Assembly (NCBI GenBank): GCA_005239465.1
Contig: SPAW01000003.1
Coordinates: forward strand, 136,072 to 200,071
Reading direction: 5' to 3'
Source: Nitrospira sp.
GTDB lineage: Bacteria > Nitrospirota > Nitrospiria > Nitrospirales > Nitrospiraceae
Length of the DNA: 64,000 nt
The notes beneath the pieces are model-generated. The model did no database searches. It was not told the origin of the DNA and saw nothing but the letters and a program-made list of their open reading frames with translations. The position numbers and the translations under genes were made by a program. This document shows positions 18,027-26,898 of the stretch, in pieces (the stretch's first letter is position 1; every line of letters begins with the position of its first letter).

Positions 18027-18391
18027 AATGGGTGCGGAGCATACCATAAACAGACGTGCTCAGAACGCAAGGACGATGGCCGAACCGATAAGAGAGGCCA
18101 TGACTGAAACGCCCCGTACTGTCTGAATGGGTTATGGTGGTACTAGGGAAAGCGTATGAAGCAGAATGTCGCGAAGGACGCCCCCAGACCGATCACCGCG
18201 ATGAGCGCTTGCGCGAGATTCATTTCACATCCATCACCCGTCGTGCGTGCCGATGGGGTGTCGCGGCCGACGCCTCTCACCCATAGGCCTGCATCGCTGT
18301 GGGACCAGTGATATAGTGTTGCTGTTGAGGTTACACCGTCTACCGCTCGCGTGCACCCGTCTCAGGTGCGCGCCCATCCCAGGAGGCTGAC
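18027..18391. other. Gene-poor interval of 365 bp
   Basis: No recognised gene. A 26-residue hydrophobic frame on the minus strand (18143-18223, MNLAQALIAVIGLGASFATF plus six residues) could encode a tiny membrane peptide, but it has no convincing ribosome site. Confidence 0.3.
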
Positions 18392-18781
18392 ATGTTCGGT
18401 CCGATCACACTCCCCTTCGGAGCCAAAATGCTGTTCAATACCGTCACGCTCAAGCCCGGCGTCACGTTTGATCAGGTGGAGATGGCCGTCGGGGAATTAT
18501 GCAGCGTAGTCAAGGGAACCTACGGCGGCGACAAAGGCGGGTTCATTGCAGGACAGGTGTTCAAATTCTCCGGCTTCGTGTCGAACGAGGGATCCCTCAC
18601 TCAATCCAGGACCGCCGCCGACCATTACGTCATCGTCACCTATTGGCGCTCATTTGAGGATCACGAACGATCCCATGCCGACGAAGTCTTCAACAACAGG
18701 TTCGCCGCACTGGCGGCCATGTGCTCCGAGACGAAGGAACTGGGGTATGACATGCTGTGGCAAGGCACGGCAGGAAATTAA
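18392..18781 (+). CDS. Dimeric alpha/beta-barrel (antibiotic-monooxygenase-like) protein
   Basis: A 129-residue protein, start ATG 18392 with caggaggctgac upstream (strong AGGAGG). The pattern FNTVTLKPGVTFDQVEMAVG, then a beta strand with HYVIVTYWRSFEDHERSHAD, is that of ferredoxin-like dimeric alpha/beta-barrel proteins such as the ABM/EthD group, in which the W-x-S-x-x-x-x-x-H motif precedes the last helix. No cofactor site can be named. It probably acts in the cytoplasm as a small oxidoreductase or binding protein. Confidence 0.6.
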   Translation: MFGPITLPFGAKMLFNTVTLKPGVTFDQVEMAVGELCSVVKGTYGGDKGGFIAGQVFKFSGFVSNEGSLTQSRTAADHYVIVTYWRSFEDHERSHADEVFNNRFAALAAMCSETKELGYDMLWQGTAGN

Positions 18782-18925
18782 ATGGAGCAGATACTCTCAT
18801 CGTTCCCAAGAAGATCGACTCCGCATAGCCGCAACGTTCGGTAGAACAATACCTCCACGCTCAGCTTTTGATCACCCGCTGCTTGTCAGAAAAACCGCCA
18901 TGCGCGGACGAGGCGAGCGACCGCG

Positions 18926-19657
18926 CTACGATGCCGGCCCCAAAACATCTTTGAACATGACGGCCAGATCGCGAAGCGCGAGGGCACCGTCACCGACAAA
19001 GGCCGACCCATGCATCGTGGCCAAGGTCTTGGGGCGCAGTTCGGCCAGCCGGTGAAGCGTTGCATCCGTCAACGTCGAATACGGTATATAGTTGGCCAGT
19101 GGCCCTTGCTGATACTCCATGAGCACCTTCCGGCACCGGCCCAACACATCCGAGTGCGTCGCCGGCTCGACATCGCCACCCTGGTGAAACAGATCGGAAC
19201 ACAAGAGCGTACGTTGCGTCTCTTCAAACAGCAGCCCCGCCTCCCAACAGTGCGGCACATGGGGCGTATGCAAAAAGCGGAAGCGATACTTGCCGGTGTT
19301 GAGCACATCGCCATCCTTCATCCCCAATGCGGGCCGCACCGCCATGCAATCGTCGATGCTGACCAGTTTGCCGATCAGACTGCATGCGGCGATGGACTCA
19401 GGCGCAAGCTGTTGCCACTCCCGCAAGCTGCCGCATTCATCCGCTTCGAGATGGCTGAACCCGATCCATTTGATTGCCCCCGGATCGAGCAACGTCGCCA
19501 CGGCGTCCCGAATCTCAACAAATATCGCGCGCGGCCCTGTATGAAACAAGAGCGGCTCGTCGTCACGCACGAGAAACTGATTGAACTGCAAATCGAAATC
19601 CGGCACGAAGGTCGAAATCCGGAATACATCAGGCGCGATTTCCGACACAGTTGCCAT
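18926..19657 (-). CDS. MBL-fold protein of the oxygen-binding di-iron type
   Basis: A 243-residue metallo-beta-lactamase-fold protein. The metal-ligand pattern is that of flavodiiron-type (ODP) domains: [11 protein letters not shown] (H-x-E-x-D), [22 protein letters not shown] and a late His in [14 protein letters not shown] domains bind O2 or NO at a di-iron site; here there is no fused flavodoxin or rubredoxin, so it may be a stand-alone sensor or reductase partner (inference). No operon partner is adjacent. Confidence 0.82.
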   Translation of the reverse strand: MATVSEIAPDVFRISTFVPDFDLQFNQFLVRDDEPLLFHTGPRAIFVEIRDAVATLLDPGAIKWIGFSHLEADECGSLREWQQLAPESIAACSLIGKLVSIDDCMAVRPALGMKDGDVLNTGKYRFRFLHTPHVPHCWEAGLLFEETQRTLLCSDLFHQGGDVEPATHSDVLGRCRKVLMEYQQGPLANYIPYSTLTDATLHRLAELRPKTLATMHGSAFVGDGALALRDLAVMFKDVLGPAS

Positions 19658-19725
19658 TGGGGCCTCCGGCGGTAAGGAAGATGAGAGAGGTTAGTGCACA
19701 CAATCCGATGTGTCAACGAAGGATT

Positions 19726-20082
19726 TCAGAGGTCGTCTGAATGAGAGGACCCGCCGCCTGCCGACGAGGGGCTACCTTCTCCTGGAATCGTGCGCGATTT
19801 GTCCCGTGGTGAACGGCGGCCGACTACATAGATGAGCGCAGGGAACAGCAGCGTCGTCCCGGGAAAGACGATTCGAAATCCCCACCAGGGTAGTTCAACC
19901 CGCAGGAACCCCAAGCCGAAGGTGAGCAGAAACGAGGCCACGACCCCGAAGGCAGGCGTGGGGATCAGGGTCTCGAAACCATCTTCTCGCCCCTGCCGGT
20001 ACGCAGCCGCAATCCCTCGGACCAGCACATAAACCGCGAGAATCAAACAAGCGGCTCCAAGATACAAACCGTACTCTTGCAT
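19726..20082 (-). CDS. Hypothetical membrane protein
   Basis: A protein of about 118 residues with an N-terminal hydrophobic helix (LYLGAACLILAVYVLVRGIA), a second hydrophobic region (AFGVVASFLLTFGLGFL) and a third (IVFPGTTLLFPALIYVVG), ending in a Ser/Gly-rich charged tail. The start at 20082 follows gaaaggtcct; an upstream ATG at 20109 adds nine residues. No family is recognised. It lies between the MBL-fold gene and the DUF4136 pseudogene. Confidence 0.55.
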   Translation of the reverse strand: MQEYGLYLGAACLILAVYVLVRGIAAAYRQGREDGFETLIPTPAFGVVASFLLTFGLGFLRVELPWWGFRIVFPGTTLLFPALIYVVGRRSPRDKSRTIPGEGSPSSAGGGSSHSDDL

Positions 20083-20151
20083 AGGACCTTTCAATTCACT
20101 CGGCAGCATACCGGAGGCAGCCGAGGCAGGAAACTACAAGTCTGACAGATC

Positions 20152-20608
20152 GTGAACACCGCGTACGGACGAGCGACTTCAACAAAAACTTCCGACCACT
20201 TTGCTTTCGACATCCGCATTCGAACCGCCGTCGTGGCGCAACTACGCTTAGAAGGCTATGCGACGCCCGAGAATGGGCAGCTGGGTTTTTACGTGGTCTA
20301 TCATGTCGGGGTGAAAGACATGATCGTAAGTGCCTCGACATAATACTACGCGGACGGGATGGTCGGACAACCCCCTCACGTATTCAGCAGATACTTGACG
20401 GGCAGGTGGCGCGCATACGACGGTCAGCGACGTCCAGCCATACATGAAAGGCTGGCTCCTGGTTGATATTGTCGACACCGCATCGAAACCATTGGTCTGG
20501 CGCGGCATTGCGTCTGCAGAGGTTGACCCTAGACTGAACTCCGTAGAATGGAACGAGCGTATCAGAAACATCGTTCGCGAAATGTGCTCCCATTTCCCCC
20601 CGAAGTGA
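20152..20608 (+). pseudogene. DUF4136 lipoprotein gene, frameshifted
   Basis: First part: FDIRIRTAVVAQLRLEGYAT, the helix-plus-KGY region of DUF4136 proteins, ending at a premature stop at 20341. About 120 bp later a different frame gives YMKGWLLVDIVDTASKPLVW, then RGIASAEVDP and ERIRNIVREMCSHFPPK, the family's G-x-L-x-x-D-x-x-D...W-G...R-I-x-x-x-V-x-x-x-L-x-x-FPP end. The signal peptide and the YGTL region are missing or scrambled. It is an inactivated copy of a periplasmic lipoprotein gene. Confidence 0.6.
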
Positions 20609-20821
20609 CTCGCGCCAATGCGGGTGGCGTCCCTCGAAACGGTCTCATCATCCTCTGTGCTAGAAATCTGACCTCCAGGCGTGTCGCCCCCGCGTTTGCG
20701 AGGTCGAACGCCCTTCGCCTGATCTTGTCACGAAGAGAAAATACCGTATCGGATTCTGACTTCCCGGCGCCAGTTACAGTAAAAATCTTCACGAAGAATG
20801 CGGGTTACGGGCGACTCCCAC

Positions 20822-21358
20822 CTAATAATTCACTACCCTACCTCCCGGAATCGAAGGAATATAATTGGGATCAACATTCTCCCAGGTCCCGTGATGATCC
20901 TCGCTTATACCCCAGCCTCGCACATAGAGGAGCGACAGCACCGGCTCGGTCTTGAATCGCAGCGCACCCGTGACTCGTCCGACCACCGTTATTCGAGCCC
21001 ACTGTCGATATGTGCTGGGGAGTTGTTGTTTCGCCACCATCACCCAGTAGGAGCCGGTTTCGGGACCATCCGTGTCGACGGGACGATGGAGCACATAATC
21101 CTAGTCCAGCGGCCGGTTCTTGACACGCAACCAGAGGTACTGCTCATTCTCTTCTTCTTCAATGATCGTTCCCCCCAACAGTACCACCTTCCCAAGATAC
21201 ATTTCCGGATGGGCGGTCAGCGCGGTGAGCGTAGTGCCGGGCTCTGCCATCCGCACATATTGGCGTGGCACTGTGGCGCATCCCCAAAGCATAACGGGCA
21301 TGCTGATGGCCAGTAGACAACACGCAATCCACCGTTGCAGCAGGAAGTAGAGAGTCAT
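20822..21358 (-). pseudogene. slp: Slp-family outer membrane lipoprotein with one in-frame stop
   Basis: The upstream part starts MTLYFLLQRWIACCLLAISM and has a lipobox (MLWGC), then HPEMYLGKVVLLGGTIIEEE and LWLRVKNRPLD before TAG at 21101-21103. Without a frame change it continues DYVLHRPVDTDGPETGSYWV, then ARITVVGRVTGALRF and ends at 20822. Together this is a full-length Slp-type starvation lipoprotein interrupted by a single amber codon, most simply GAG to TAG. Apart from this stop the frame is intact, which points to very recent inactivation, readthrough, or a sequencing error. Confidence 0.7.
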
Positions 21359-21504
21359 TGGGTGATGTCCTTGGTTGGGGTGTATGCACCGTGCGATGTC
21401 TGGCATGAGGTGGTCCTCACATCTCACTCATGCAGAGATCATGGCGTCGTCTGTCACTCACGCATCCGGCATTGCTGTTGTGGATTGGGGATCACGCCAC
21501 CATC

Positions 21505-21537
21505 CTGCCGGAGACCCGGGTCTCGAAGACCCGGCAG
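21505..21537. terminator. GC-rich hairpin
   Basis: CCGGGTCT-cga-AGACCCGG (21516-21534) is a perfect 8-bp stem, and an alternative pairing exists between CTGCCGG (21505) and CCGGCAG (21531). There is no T-run next to it. It belongs to a repeat-like spacer that runs to about 21690 and cuts the gene downstream of DUF433. Confidence 0.35.
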
Positions 21538-21697
21538 AATGCTAAAAAGATCGTTCAGCAAGGCCACAGCACCAGAGGTAGGCTGAGGTCGAGGTCAAGC
21601 TTGAGCGAAGATTCGACTCGCTTCATCTCGGCCTTAACCTGAGCCTTAGCCTTTCGATAACGCTGGCGGACTTTTTCAGAATCCTGCAGGAGGAGTT

Positions 21698-21895
21698 TCA
21701 CGAAGCGCCGGCCAGCATCCAAGCCTTCGCCTCTTCGGGGAAGGCGATCACTTGCTCACGCGTGACGGTGGGGAACTCGTCGAGGAACTCGTCGATGGTC
21801 TGCCCTCCCTCTAAATACTCAATGAGCGTCTGTACCGGCACGCGAATCCCGAAAAAAGCAGGCGTATCGCCCAGAATGTCAGGGGTTGAGGTCAT
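21698..21895 (-). CDS. DUF433 domain protein (antitoxin-like)
   Basis: A 65-residue protein, TPAFFGIRVPVQTLIEYLEG then QTIDEFLDEFPTVTREQVIA, which is the DUF433 helix-turn-helix pattern. Such proteins usually precede a PIN-like DUF5615 toxin gene. Here the stop TGA overlaps a GTG (GTGA) that opens GTG-AAA-CTC-CTC-CTG (VKLLL), the usual start of a DUF5615 protein. After about five codons the sequence changes into spacer repeat, so the toxin gene is cut off and the antitoxin-like gene is an orphan. Confidence 0.75.
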   Translation of the reverse strand: MTSTPDILGDTPAFFGIRVPVQTLIEYLEGGQTIDEFLDEFPTVTREQVIAFPEEAKAWMLAGAS

Positions 21896-22459
21896 GAGGG
21901 ATTACTTCGCAGTAGCCATAACGCATCCTGAAGATCGCTGAGATTCTAAGCTAGCAGGCGCGAGAAAGCAATTTCATCCCCCTCGCGCGGGTGAGATGGA
22001 AGCGGGCCTAACCGATTGCCCCACCCTCTGATTCAATCGCGGAAGTCATCGTCTTGTGTGATGAGGGTGCTGGCGGAGATGGATTGTCTGATACATTTCA
22101 CGACCCCTTGGTTTCTGACTCCATGCGGTGGGTTCGTCGCGCATGGTAATGCGTAGTTCATGGCCTGCAGTTGCTAACCATTGAGAAACTTTACGATCAG
22201 CTCGGCGATGTGAATGCCAGTCCCTACGGTAGCCTGGAAACGCATAACAAACGATCCACCCGATACGTCAGAATACGCATATTCTGGCCCCAAACCGTTG
22301 TCGTGGAGCATGGCACATGCCTTGCTGACATACCTTGCTGAATGTGTTCGGGGATTTGGCTCATAACCCTCTCCTCTCGGGCCACCGCATCAGCTGACCA
22401 TCCTGAAACGGACTCGTGCATGAGAGATACAGGCTTCTTTAGGAAGGGCGTGTCAGTTG
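21896..22459. other. Gene-poor interval
   Basis: About 560 bp without a supported gene. On the minus strand, 22033-22100 ends in SASTLITQDDDFRD and a stop, which looks like the tail of a PIN-like toxin (the ITQD-x-DF motif). Nothing upstream of it gives a continuous gene, so decayed toxin-antitoxin sequence is likely. Confidence 0.3.
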
Positions 22460-23155
22460 ATGCGAACAGCGAACACCAGGGCCATTGCAGGAAACATTTC
22501 GTCTAGTCCGAGTCTCCAGATGAGCCGGGCACTCGCCATGGCCGTGGTGCTGATGCTCTGGAACAATATGGCGTGGGGAGCCACGTTGACATGGACTGCG
22601 AACACCGAGCCCGATCTAGCGGGATACCACGTATACCAATGCGCGCAGCAACCCTGCGGGCGAGCCTTTGGCTCGGCGACGCGGCTCGCGACTCTGGGAA
22701 CTGTCACCAGTTTCAATATCGGGACACCCGCCGTCATTCAGTACTATGTGATCACGGCATACGACTTCGCCAACAACGAATCGAGCGATCCGCCGCCCTC
22801 TCCTCCTGCCGCAACGGTAAGGCTGACTGTCCTCGGATCGCCGAATCTAGGTGAGCCCTGGACAGTGCAGGCGACAACCAATGCATCGGGGACTGTCTCG
22901 TTGGAAGTCCGGATCAACGGAGCGCTGGATCACACCGAAATGCAAAGCCCTTATTGCGCATTCGGCGATACCAATGGGACTTGCACCAGGGTCCAGAGGC
23001 CGTCGGGAACTTACACAGTGGAATTTCGTGTTATGAGCAGTGGAACCGAAGTCGCTCGTCAGTCAGTCGTGGTCACCGCAGCAGCGGTGCCTGACCTCCC
23101 TCAACTGGCACCTCCACCCGCTCCGGACAACCTGCGTCTGAGTTCCGTGTACTAG
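22460..23155 (+). CDS. Secreted fibronectin type III domain protein
   Basis: A protein of about 231 residues with an N-terminal signal peptide (ALAMAVVLMLWNNMAWGATL, cleavage likely after AWG-A). Then comes a fibronectin type III module (LTWTANTEPDLAGYHVYQCA ... YYVITAYDFANNESSDPPP) and an Ig-like second domain (SGTVSLEVRINGALDHTEMQ), with a proline-rich tail. It is probably extracellular or periplasmic and involved in binding. The ATG at 22460 is preferred over the adjacent upstream TTG. Confidence 0.75.
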   Translation: MRTANTRAIAGNISSSPSLQMSRALAMAVVLMLWNNMAWGATLTWTANTEPDLAGYHVYQCAQQPCGRAFGSATRLATLGTVTSFNIGTPAVIQYYVITAYDFANNESSDPPPSPPAATVRLTVLGSPNLGEPWTVQATTNASGTVSLEVRINGALDHTEMQSPYCAFGDTNGTCTRVQRPSGTYTVEFRVMSSGTEVARQSVVVTAAAVPDLPQLAPPPAPDNLRLSSVY

Positions 23156-23582
23156 ACCAACCGGCGCGGTCATCTGTTGAAGGAATGGATGGGAAGCCAA
23201 GGCAGGATCGGGGGTTGCGCAGATCAAGCCGAGCCGGCTGAGCCATAATGCGACTTCTGTCCGGTGGTTAAGACCGTGAAGGAATAAGGGTCTTCGAAAC
23301 TGAAACCCCCGCCGCGCGCGGACGAGGCGATCAGAAACGTAGAGTGAGCTACCCCCGCTTCTTGTCCGTAATCACGCGCGCAACTGTCACATGGCGTTTC
23401 CGATTGCCTTCACCGGTGCTCATGAACGGACAGAGCTGTCTCAATCATTGAATTTCAAGTAGGCCAAATCACGAGCAAAAGGACGATCACGATCGCACCC
23501 AGCTGGCATTACATCTGCATAATCCCACCATTGAGAGTCCGTACGTCCATCCAGCGGCAAGACCGCAGAAAAGAACCGAGTT
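23156..23582. other. Gene-poor interval with a dispersed GC-rich repeat
   Basis: No gene seen. Bases 23311-23337 carry the dispersed word GCCGCGCGCGGACGAGGCGA (family D), also present near 26276, 29371, 31421, 32271 and 18900. Confidence 0.5.
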
Positions 23583-23909
23583 ATGGTGGTACGACAACAT
23601 CCCCGATTTCCAGCGACGTTTTTCGGCACCCTCGTCCATCAGAGTCACCTCCATCAGATTAGTAAGGCGCTGGATCTCTCGCTGAAAGGCTGTCGGCTCG
23701 AAAGTCCCTTTCGAGCCTCCGCCGGAATGAAGGTGGATCTCCTGCTCTATTTTCCTGAAGAAGAAACCCCAATTTTGATCCAAGGCGCTGTTGTACGCTG
23801 GTCCGGCGCGCACGGGATCGGTATCGAGTTTCAGTCCATCGCCTCGCCCCATCAGGAACGGTTGAATAATACCATCCAGCAGCTCGAAGTCGCAGCCGGT
23901 CACAGCTAG
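23583..23909 (+). CDS. PilZ domain protein
   Basis: A 108-residue single PilZ domain, a c-di-GMP receptor fold. The N-terminal R-x-x-x-R-like motif (VVRQHPRFPATF) and the later DLSLKGCRLES (D-x-S-x-x-G) motif are both present, followed by FPEEETPILIQGAVVRWSGA and GIGIEFQSIA strands. It would act in the cytoplasm on an unknown partner. A decayed paralogue of its C-terminus lies at 27960-28202. The PII-like gene 24117-24422 follows 207 bp downstream. Confidence 0.85.
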   Translation: MVVRQHPRFPATFFGTLVHQSHLHQISKALDLSLKGCRLESPFRASAGMKVDLLLYFPEEETPILIQGAVVRWSGAHGIGIEFQSIASPHQERLNNTIQQLEVAAGHS

Positions 23910-23950
23910 GCGACACTTGGCAACGCGGCTCAACGACTCATCCCGCCCCC

Positions 23951-24476
23951 TCACGTCCCTTTCCTTTTCTATTCTAGTGCAGCACGCAAGGGAAGAGGCA
24001 GAAGGAGGAACACTTGTCTTTTTTCCTTCTCTACCCTAAGAATGAGTAGAGCCGCAGGCTGAACGAGTATCAGCTTCGGTGACAACCCCTCCCTTAGTTG
24101 TAGAGGAGTGCCTTCTATGAAAATGCTGCTGATCGTCTTCCGTGAGTCGATGGTGGAACAGGTCCATAGCCTGCTAAAAGAATATGAAGTCAACGCGTAT
24201 ACTGAACTGCACAATGTAGCCGGCAAGGGAGAGACCGGAGCAACCGTTCAGTTCTTCCTGTCACCGGGCGCCAACTATATGATCCTCGCCGCGGTATCGG
24301 AACAGGTTGCCTGCCGCCTCATCGATGGGTTCACGCGTTTTAGAGCGGAGCACGAGATGCGACAGGGTGACAATATACTCCCACTCCACGTATTCGTCCT
24401 TCCCTGTGAGCAAGCGGTCTAGCCACAGACAGCGTGTCCGCCGCCGTTCGGTGTCACCAGCACCCAACAAGGCGAA
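23951..24476. repeat. Segmental duplication, copy 1
   Basis: A 525-bp block containing a 5' leader, the PII-like gene and 50 bp of its downstream sequence. It aligns without gaps to 30883-31408 (offset 6932). Identity is high throughout, including the non-coding leader and the trailer agcgtgtccgccgccgttcg. Confidence 0.85.
24117..24422 (+). CDS. Small PII-like protein, copy 1
   Basis: A 101-residue protein opening MKMLLIVFRESMVEQVHSLL, with GAGGAG upstream. The layout of a beta strand, a helix, a second part with GKGETGATVQFFLSPGANYM, and a C-terminal strand HVFVLPCEQAV resembles the ferredoxin-like PII/DUF3240 superfamily of trimeric regulatory proteins. A conserved Cys closes the protein. 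Related proteins are often found next to metal-efflux systems, but none is present here. Its paralogue is at 31049-31354. Family assignment is tentative. Confidence 0.6.
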   Translation: MKMLLIVFRESMVEQVHSLLKEYEVNAYTELHNVAGKGETGATVQFFLSPGANYMILAAVSEQVACRLIDGFTRFRAEHEMRQGDNILPLHVFVLPCEQAV

Positions 24477-24636
24477 CTAAACAATCACCGCGCGCGTGCA
24501 GATCGCAATCGGCTCCCGACGCTTTTCTAGCTTTGCAATCATCACCGTATTCCCGTTCATGTATAATAGCGTTGCTCTGCCCTCGGCTCTACGCATCTGA
24601 CATGGCCGCAAGATACATCCAGAGAGGAGGAACACC

Positions 24637-26142
24637 ATGAGTACGGCAACGGTGGAAATCCCGGTTCACCAGCAGGTCCTAACCTTTGTAGGCGCACCCC
24701 GGAAGATGCTGATTGGCGGCAGGTGGCTCGAAGCCGCGTCGGGGAAGACCTTCCCGACCTATAACCCGGCCACGGGCGAAGTCCTGGCCCAAGTGGTCGA
24801 AGGCAACAGCGCCGACGTTGACAAGGCGGTCATCGCTGCACGGAAAGCCTTCGAGAGCGGCCCGTGGCGCATGCTCACAGCCTCAGAGCGTGGACGGCTG
24901 ATCTGGAAGCTCGCCGACCTTATCGAATCTCACCTGGAAGAATTTGCCCAACTGGAGTCGCTCGACAATGGGAAGCCGGTCGGCGTGGCCCGCGTGGCGG
25001 ATGTGCCGCTGGCCGTGGACCTCTTCCGATACATGGCGGGTTGGGCGACCAAAATCGAAGGCAACACGATCCCCATTTCGGTGCCCTACACGCCCGGCGC
25101 CCGGTATCTCGCCTACACCCTACGCGAGCCGGTCGGCGTGGTGGCTCAGATCATTCCCTGGAACTTTCCGCTGCTCATGGCGGCCTGGAAGCTAGGCCCG
25201 GCGTTGGCCGCGGGCTGCACTATCGTCCTAAAGCCTGCCGAGCAGACACCGCTGTCCGCTTTGCGACTCGGCGAGCTGATCTGCGAAGCAGGATTCCCGG
25301 ACGGGGTGGTCAACATCGTGCCCGGGTACGGGGAGACCGCTGGCGCGGCACTGGCGGCGCACCCGGACGTGGACAAGGTGGCTTTCACGGGGTCCACCGA
25401 AGTGGGGAAGCTCATCCTTGGGGCGGCCGCGAGGAATCTCAAGAAAGTGTCGCTGGAGCTCGGGGGGAAGTCCCCCAACATCGTGTGCAAGGACGCCGAT
25501 CTGGAGGCAAGCATACCTGGGGTCGCGAGCGCGATCTTTTTCAACCACGGCCAATGCTGCTGCGCAGGCTCCCGGCTCTACGTCGAGAAGGGGATCTTCG
25601 ACGAGGTGGTGGCGGGCGTGGCTGAGGACGCGAAGAAGATCAAGGTCGGGCCGGGCATGGATCTCGCCACCCAAATGGGCCCGCTGGTGTCGGACGAGCA
25701 GCAACGGCGGGTGCTCGGCTATCTGGAGTCGGGCCTCTCCGAGGGCGCCAAGGCGGTGGTCGGCGGGCGCAAGCTGGGCAACAAGGGCTACTTTGTGGAA
25801 CCGACCGTGCTGGTCAACACCACGCAGAAGATGAAGATCATGCAGGAGGAAATCTTCGGGCCGGTTGTATGCGCAGTGCCGTTTACGGACTTGGACGAGG
25901 TGCTCCCGGCGGCGAACGACTCCATCTACGGTCTGGCGGCGGCGGTGTGGACCCGCGATGTCGGCAAGGCCCACCGCATCGCGGCCGAGCTGCGCGCAGG
26001 GTCGGTGTGGATCAACTGCTACAACATCTTCGACGCTGCGCTGCCCTTCGGCGGCTACAAGCAATCCGGGTGGGGCCGCGAGATGGGCCACGACGCGCTG
26101 GAACTGTACACCGAGGTAAAAGCCGTTACCGTGCGGCTGTGA
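24637..26142 (+). CDS. NAD-dependent aldehyde dehydrogenase (ALDH1/2-type)
   Basis: A 501-residue aldehyde dehydrogenase with agagaggagg upstream of the ATG. The signatures are complete: WNFPLLMAAWKLGPALAAGC (cofactor), FTGSTEVGKLI, KKVSLELGGKSPNIV (base Glu), NHGQCCCAGSRLYVE (catalytic Cys) and EEIFGPVVCAVPF. It is a class 2 type enzyme acting on small or aromatic aldehydes. Its sequence is more GC-rich than the surrounding accessory DNA and has no operon partner, so lateral acquisition is possible. The downstream 250 bp hold a family D repeat at 26276-26300. Confidence 0.95.
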   Translation: MSTATVEIPVHQQVLTFVGAPRKMLIGGRWLEAASGKTFPTYNPATGEVLAQVVEGNSADVDKAVIAARKAFESGPWRMLTASERGRLIWKLADLIESHLEEFAQLESLDNGKPVGVARVADVPLAVDLFRYMAGWATKIEGNTIPISVPYTPGARYLAYTLREPVGVVAQIIPWNFPLLMAAWKLGPALAAGCTIVLKPAEQTPLSALRLGELICEAGFPDGVVNIVPGYGETAGAALAAHPDVDKVAFTGSTEVGKLILGAAARNLKKVSLELGGKSPNIVCKDADLEASIPGVASAIFFNHGQCCCAGSRLYVEKGIFDEVVAGVAEDAKKIKVGPGMDLATQMGPLVSDEQQRRVLGYLESGLSEGAKAVVGGRKLGNKGYFVEPTVLVNTTQKMKIMQEEIFGPVVCAVPFTDLDEVLPAANDSIYGLAAAVWTRDVGKAHRIAAELRAGSVWINCYNIFDAALPFGGYKQSGWGREMGHDALELYTEVKAVTVRL

Positions 26143-26275
26143 ACGATCACTGGAGAACGGAAGGATCGGCGGGAAGAGTACGAGCTAGTGCGTGAGGACA
26201 GTAAAAGGTGTCACCAACTGTCTTGAGATTGAGGCATGTTGGGCCTCAGTTCGGAGGAGAGAACGCTATTGTTCT

Positions 26276-26300
26276 GCCGCGCGCGGACGAGGCGATCAGA
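26276..26300. repeat. Dispersed GC-rich repeat, family D
   Basis: GCCGCGCGCGGACGAGGCGA followed by TCAGAAA, identical over 25 bp to the copy at 23311-23337. Confidence 0.75.
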
Positions 26301-26397
26301 AATGAAGCATGTCGCCGTGTCCCTGACAGATCCGCACGTCTCTGAACGCTGCGCGCACCACGGATGTTGCCGCAAAGGTTCCTGCCGAAGTGCTTGG

Positions 26398-26898
26398 TTA
26401 CCCCTGACGAAGCGACTGCGGCAAGACCAAGCCAACGGTGGTGTCCTGAATGGGATTATGCAGCCGATTGATTCCTTCGCGGCAATACCCAAGTGGCAAC
26501 CACCGGCAACCGCCGCAAATGGAGGGCAGATCATCCCCTGTCACTGAAGTCTGAATCCGCGCAAGAATGTCGTGCCAGCGAAGACGATCCCTTACCTTCA
26601 GCCCGAGCCTCCGCAGCACCTCGTGATCCTGTTCAATCATCTCCTCCTCCGATCTCTCGCCGTTGAGCGTACAGCCAGATGGGTGACGGTGTGGACAGGC
26701 CGCACAGACTGCATCCGGAGACGCAAGAACTTCGACCAGGACCTCGGGGTGATCGGTTAACGTACGGTGGATTGCGGCCATGTTCGCGATAAATTCAGAA
26801 CTGTACCCTTCCCCGCGAAACCCCTGCAGACACAAGAGCGTATGGCCTCGAAGGCGGATCAAAGCGGAAGAACTGTCGTCCGTAACGAGATCGGCCAT
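26398..26898 (-). CDS. DUF1284 domain protein
   Basis: A protein of about 166 residues. The N-terminal part reads IRLRGHTLLCLQGFRGEGYS then SEFIANMAAIH, the hallmark of DUF1284. Cysteines follow in AVCAACPHRHPSGCTLNGER and ICGGCRWLPLGYC, which may bind an Fe-S cluster or zinc. The start at 26898 (MADLVTDDSS) is chosen; a start 16 codons upstream is possible. Function of the family is unknown. It stands alone. Confidence 0.82.
   Translation of the reverse strand: MADLVTDDSSSALIRLRGHTLLCLQGFRGEGYSSEFIANMAAIHRTLTDHPEVLVEVLASPDAVCAACPHRHPSGCTLNGERSEEEMIEQDHEVLRRLGLKVRDRLRWHDILARIQTSVTGDDLPSICGGCRWLPLGYCREGINRLHNPIQDTTVGLVLPQSLRQG

Noticed and set aside
18143..18223. 26-residue hydrophobic minus-strand peptide
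   Set aside because: No ribosome binding site and no recognised family; kept only as a note in the interval entry.
22224..22421. 65-residue minus-strand frame
   Set aside because: No protein-like pattern or family resemblance.
24562..24567. TATAAT upstream of the aldehyde dehydrogenase gene
   Set aside because: The nearest -35-like TTGCAA is 23 bp away, so a promoter is not supported.
24864..26195. Long Arg/Gly-rich frames overlapping the aldehyde dehydrogenase (both strands)
   Set aside because: These are high-GC shadows of the genuine gene, whose catalytic motifs are complete.
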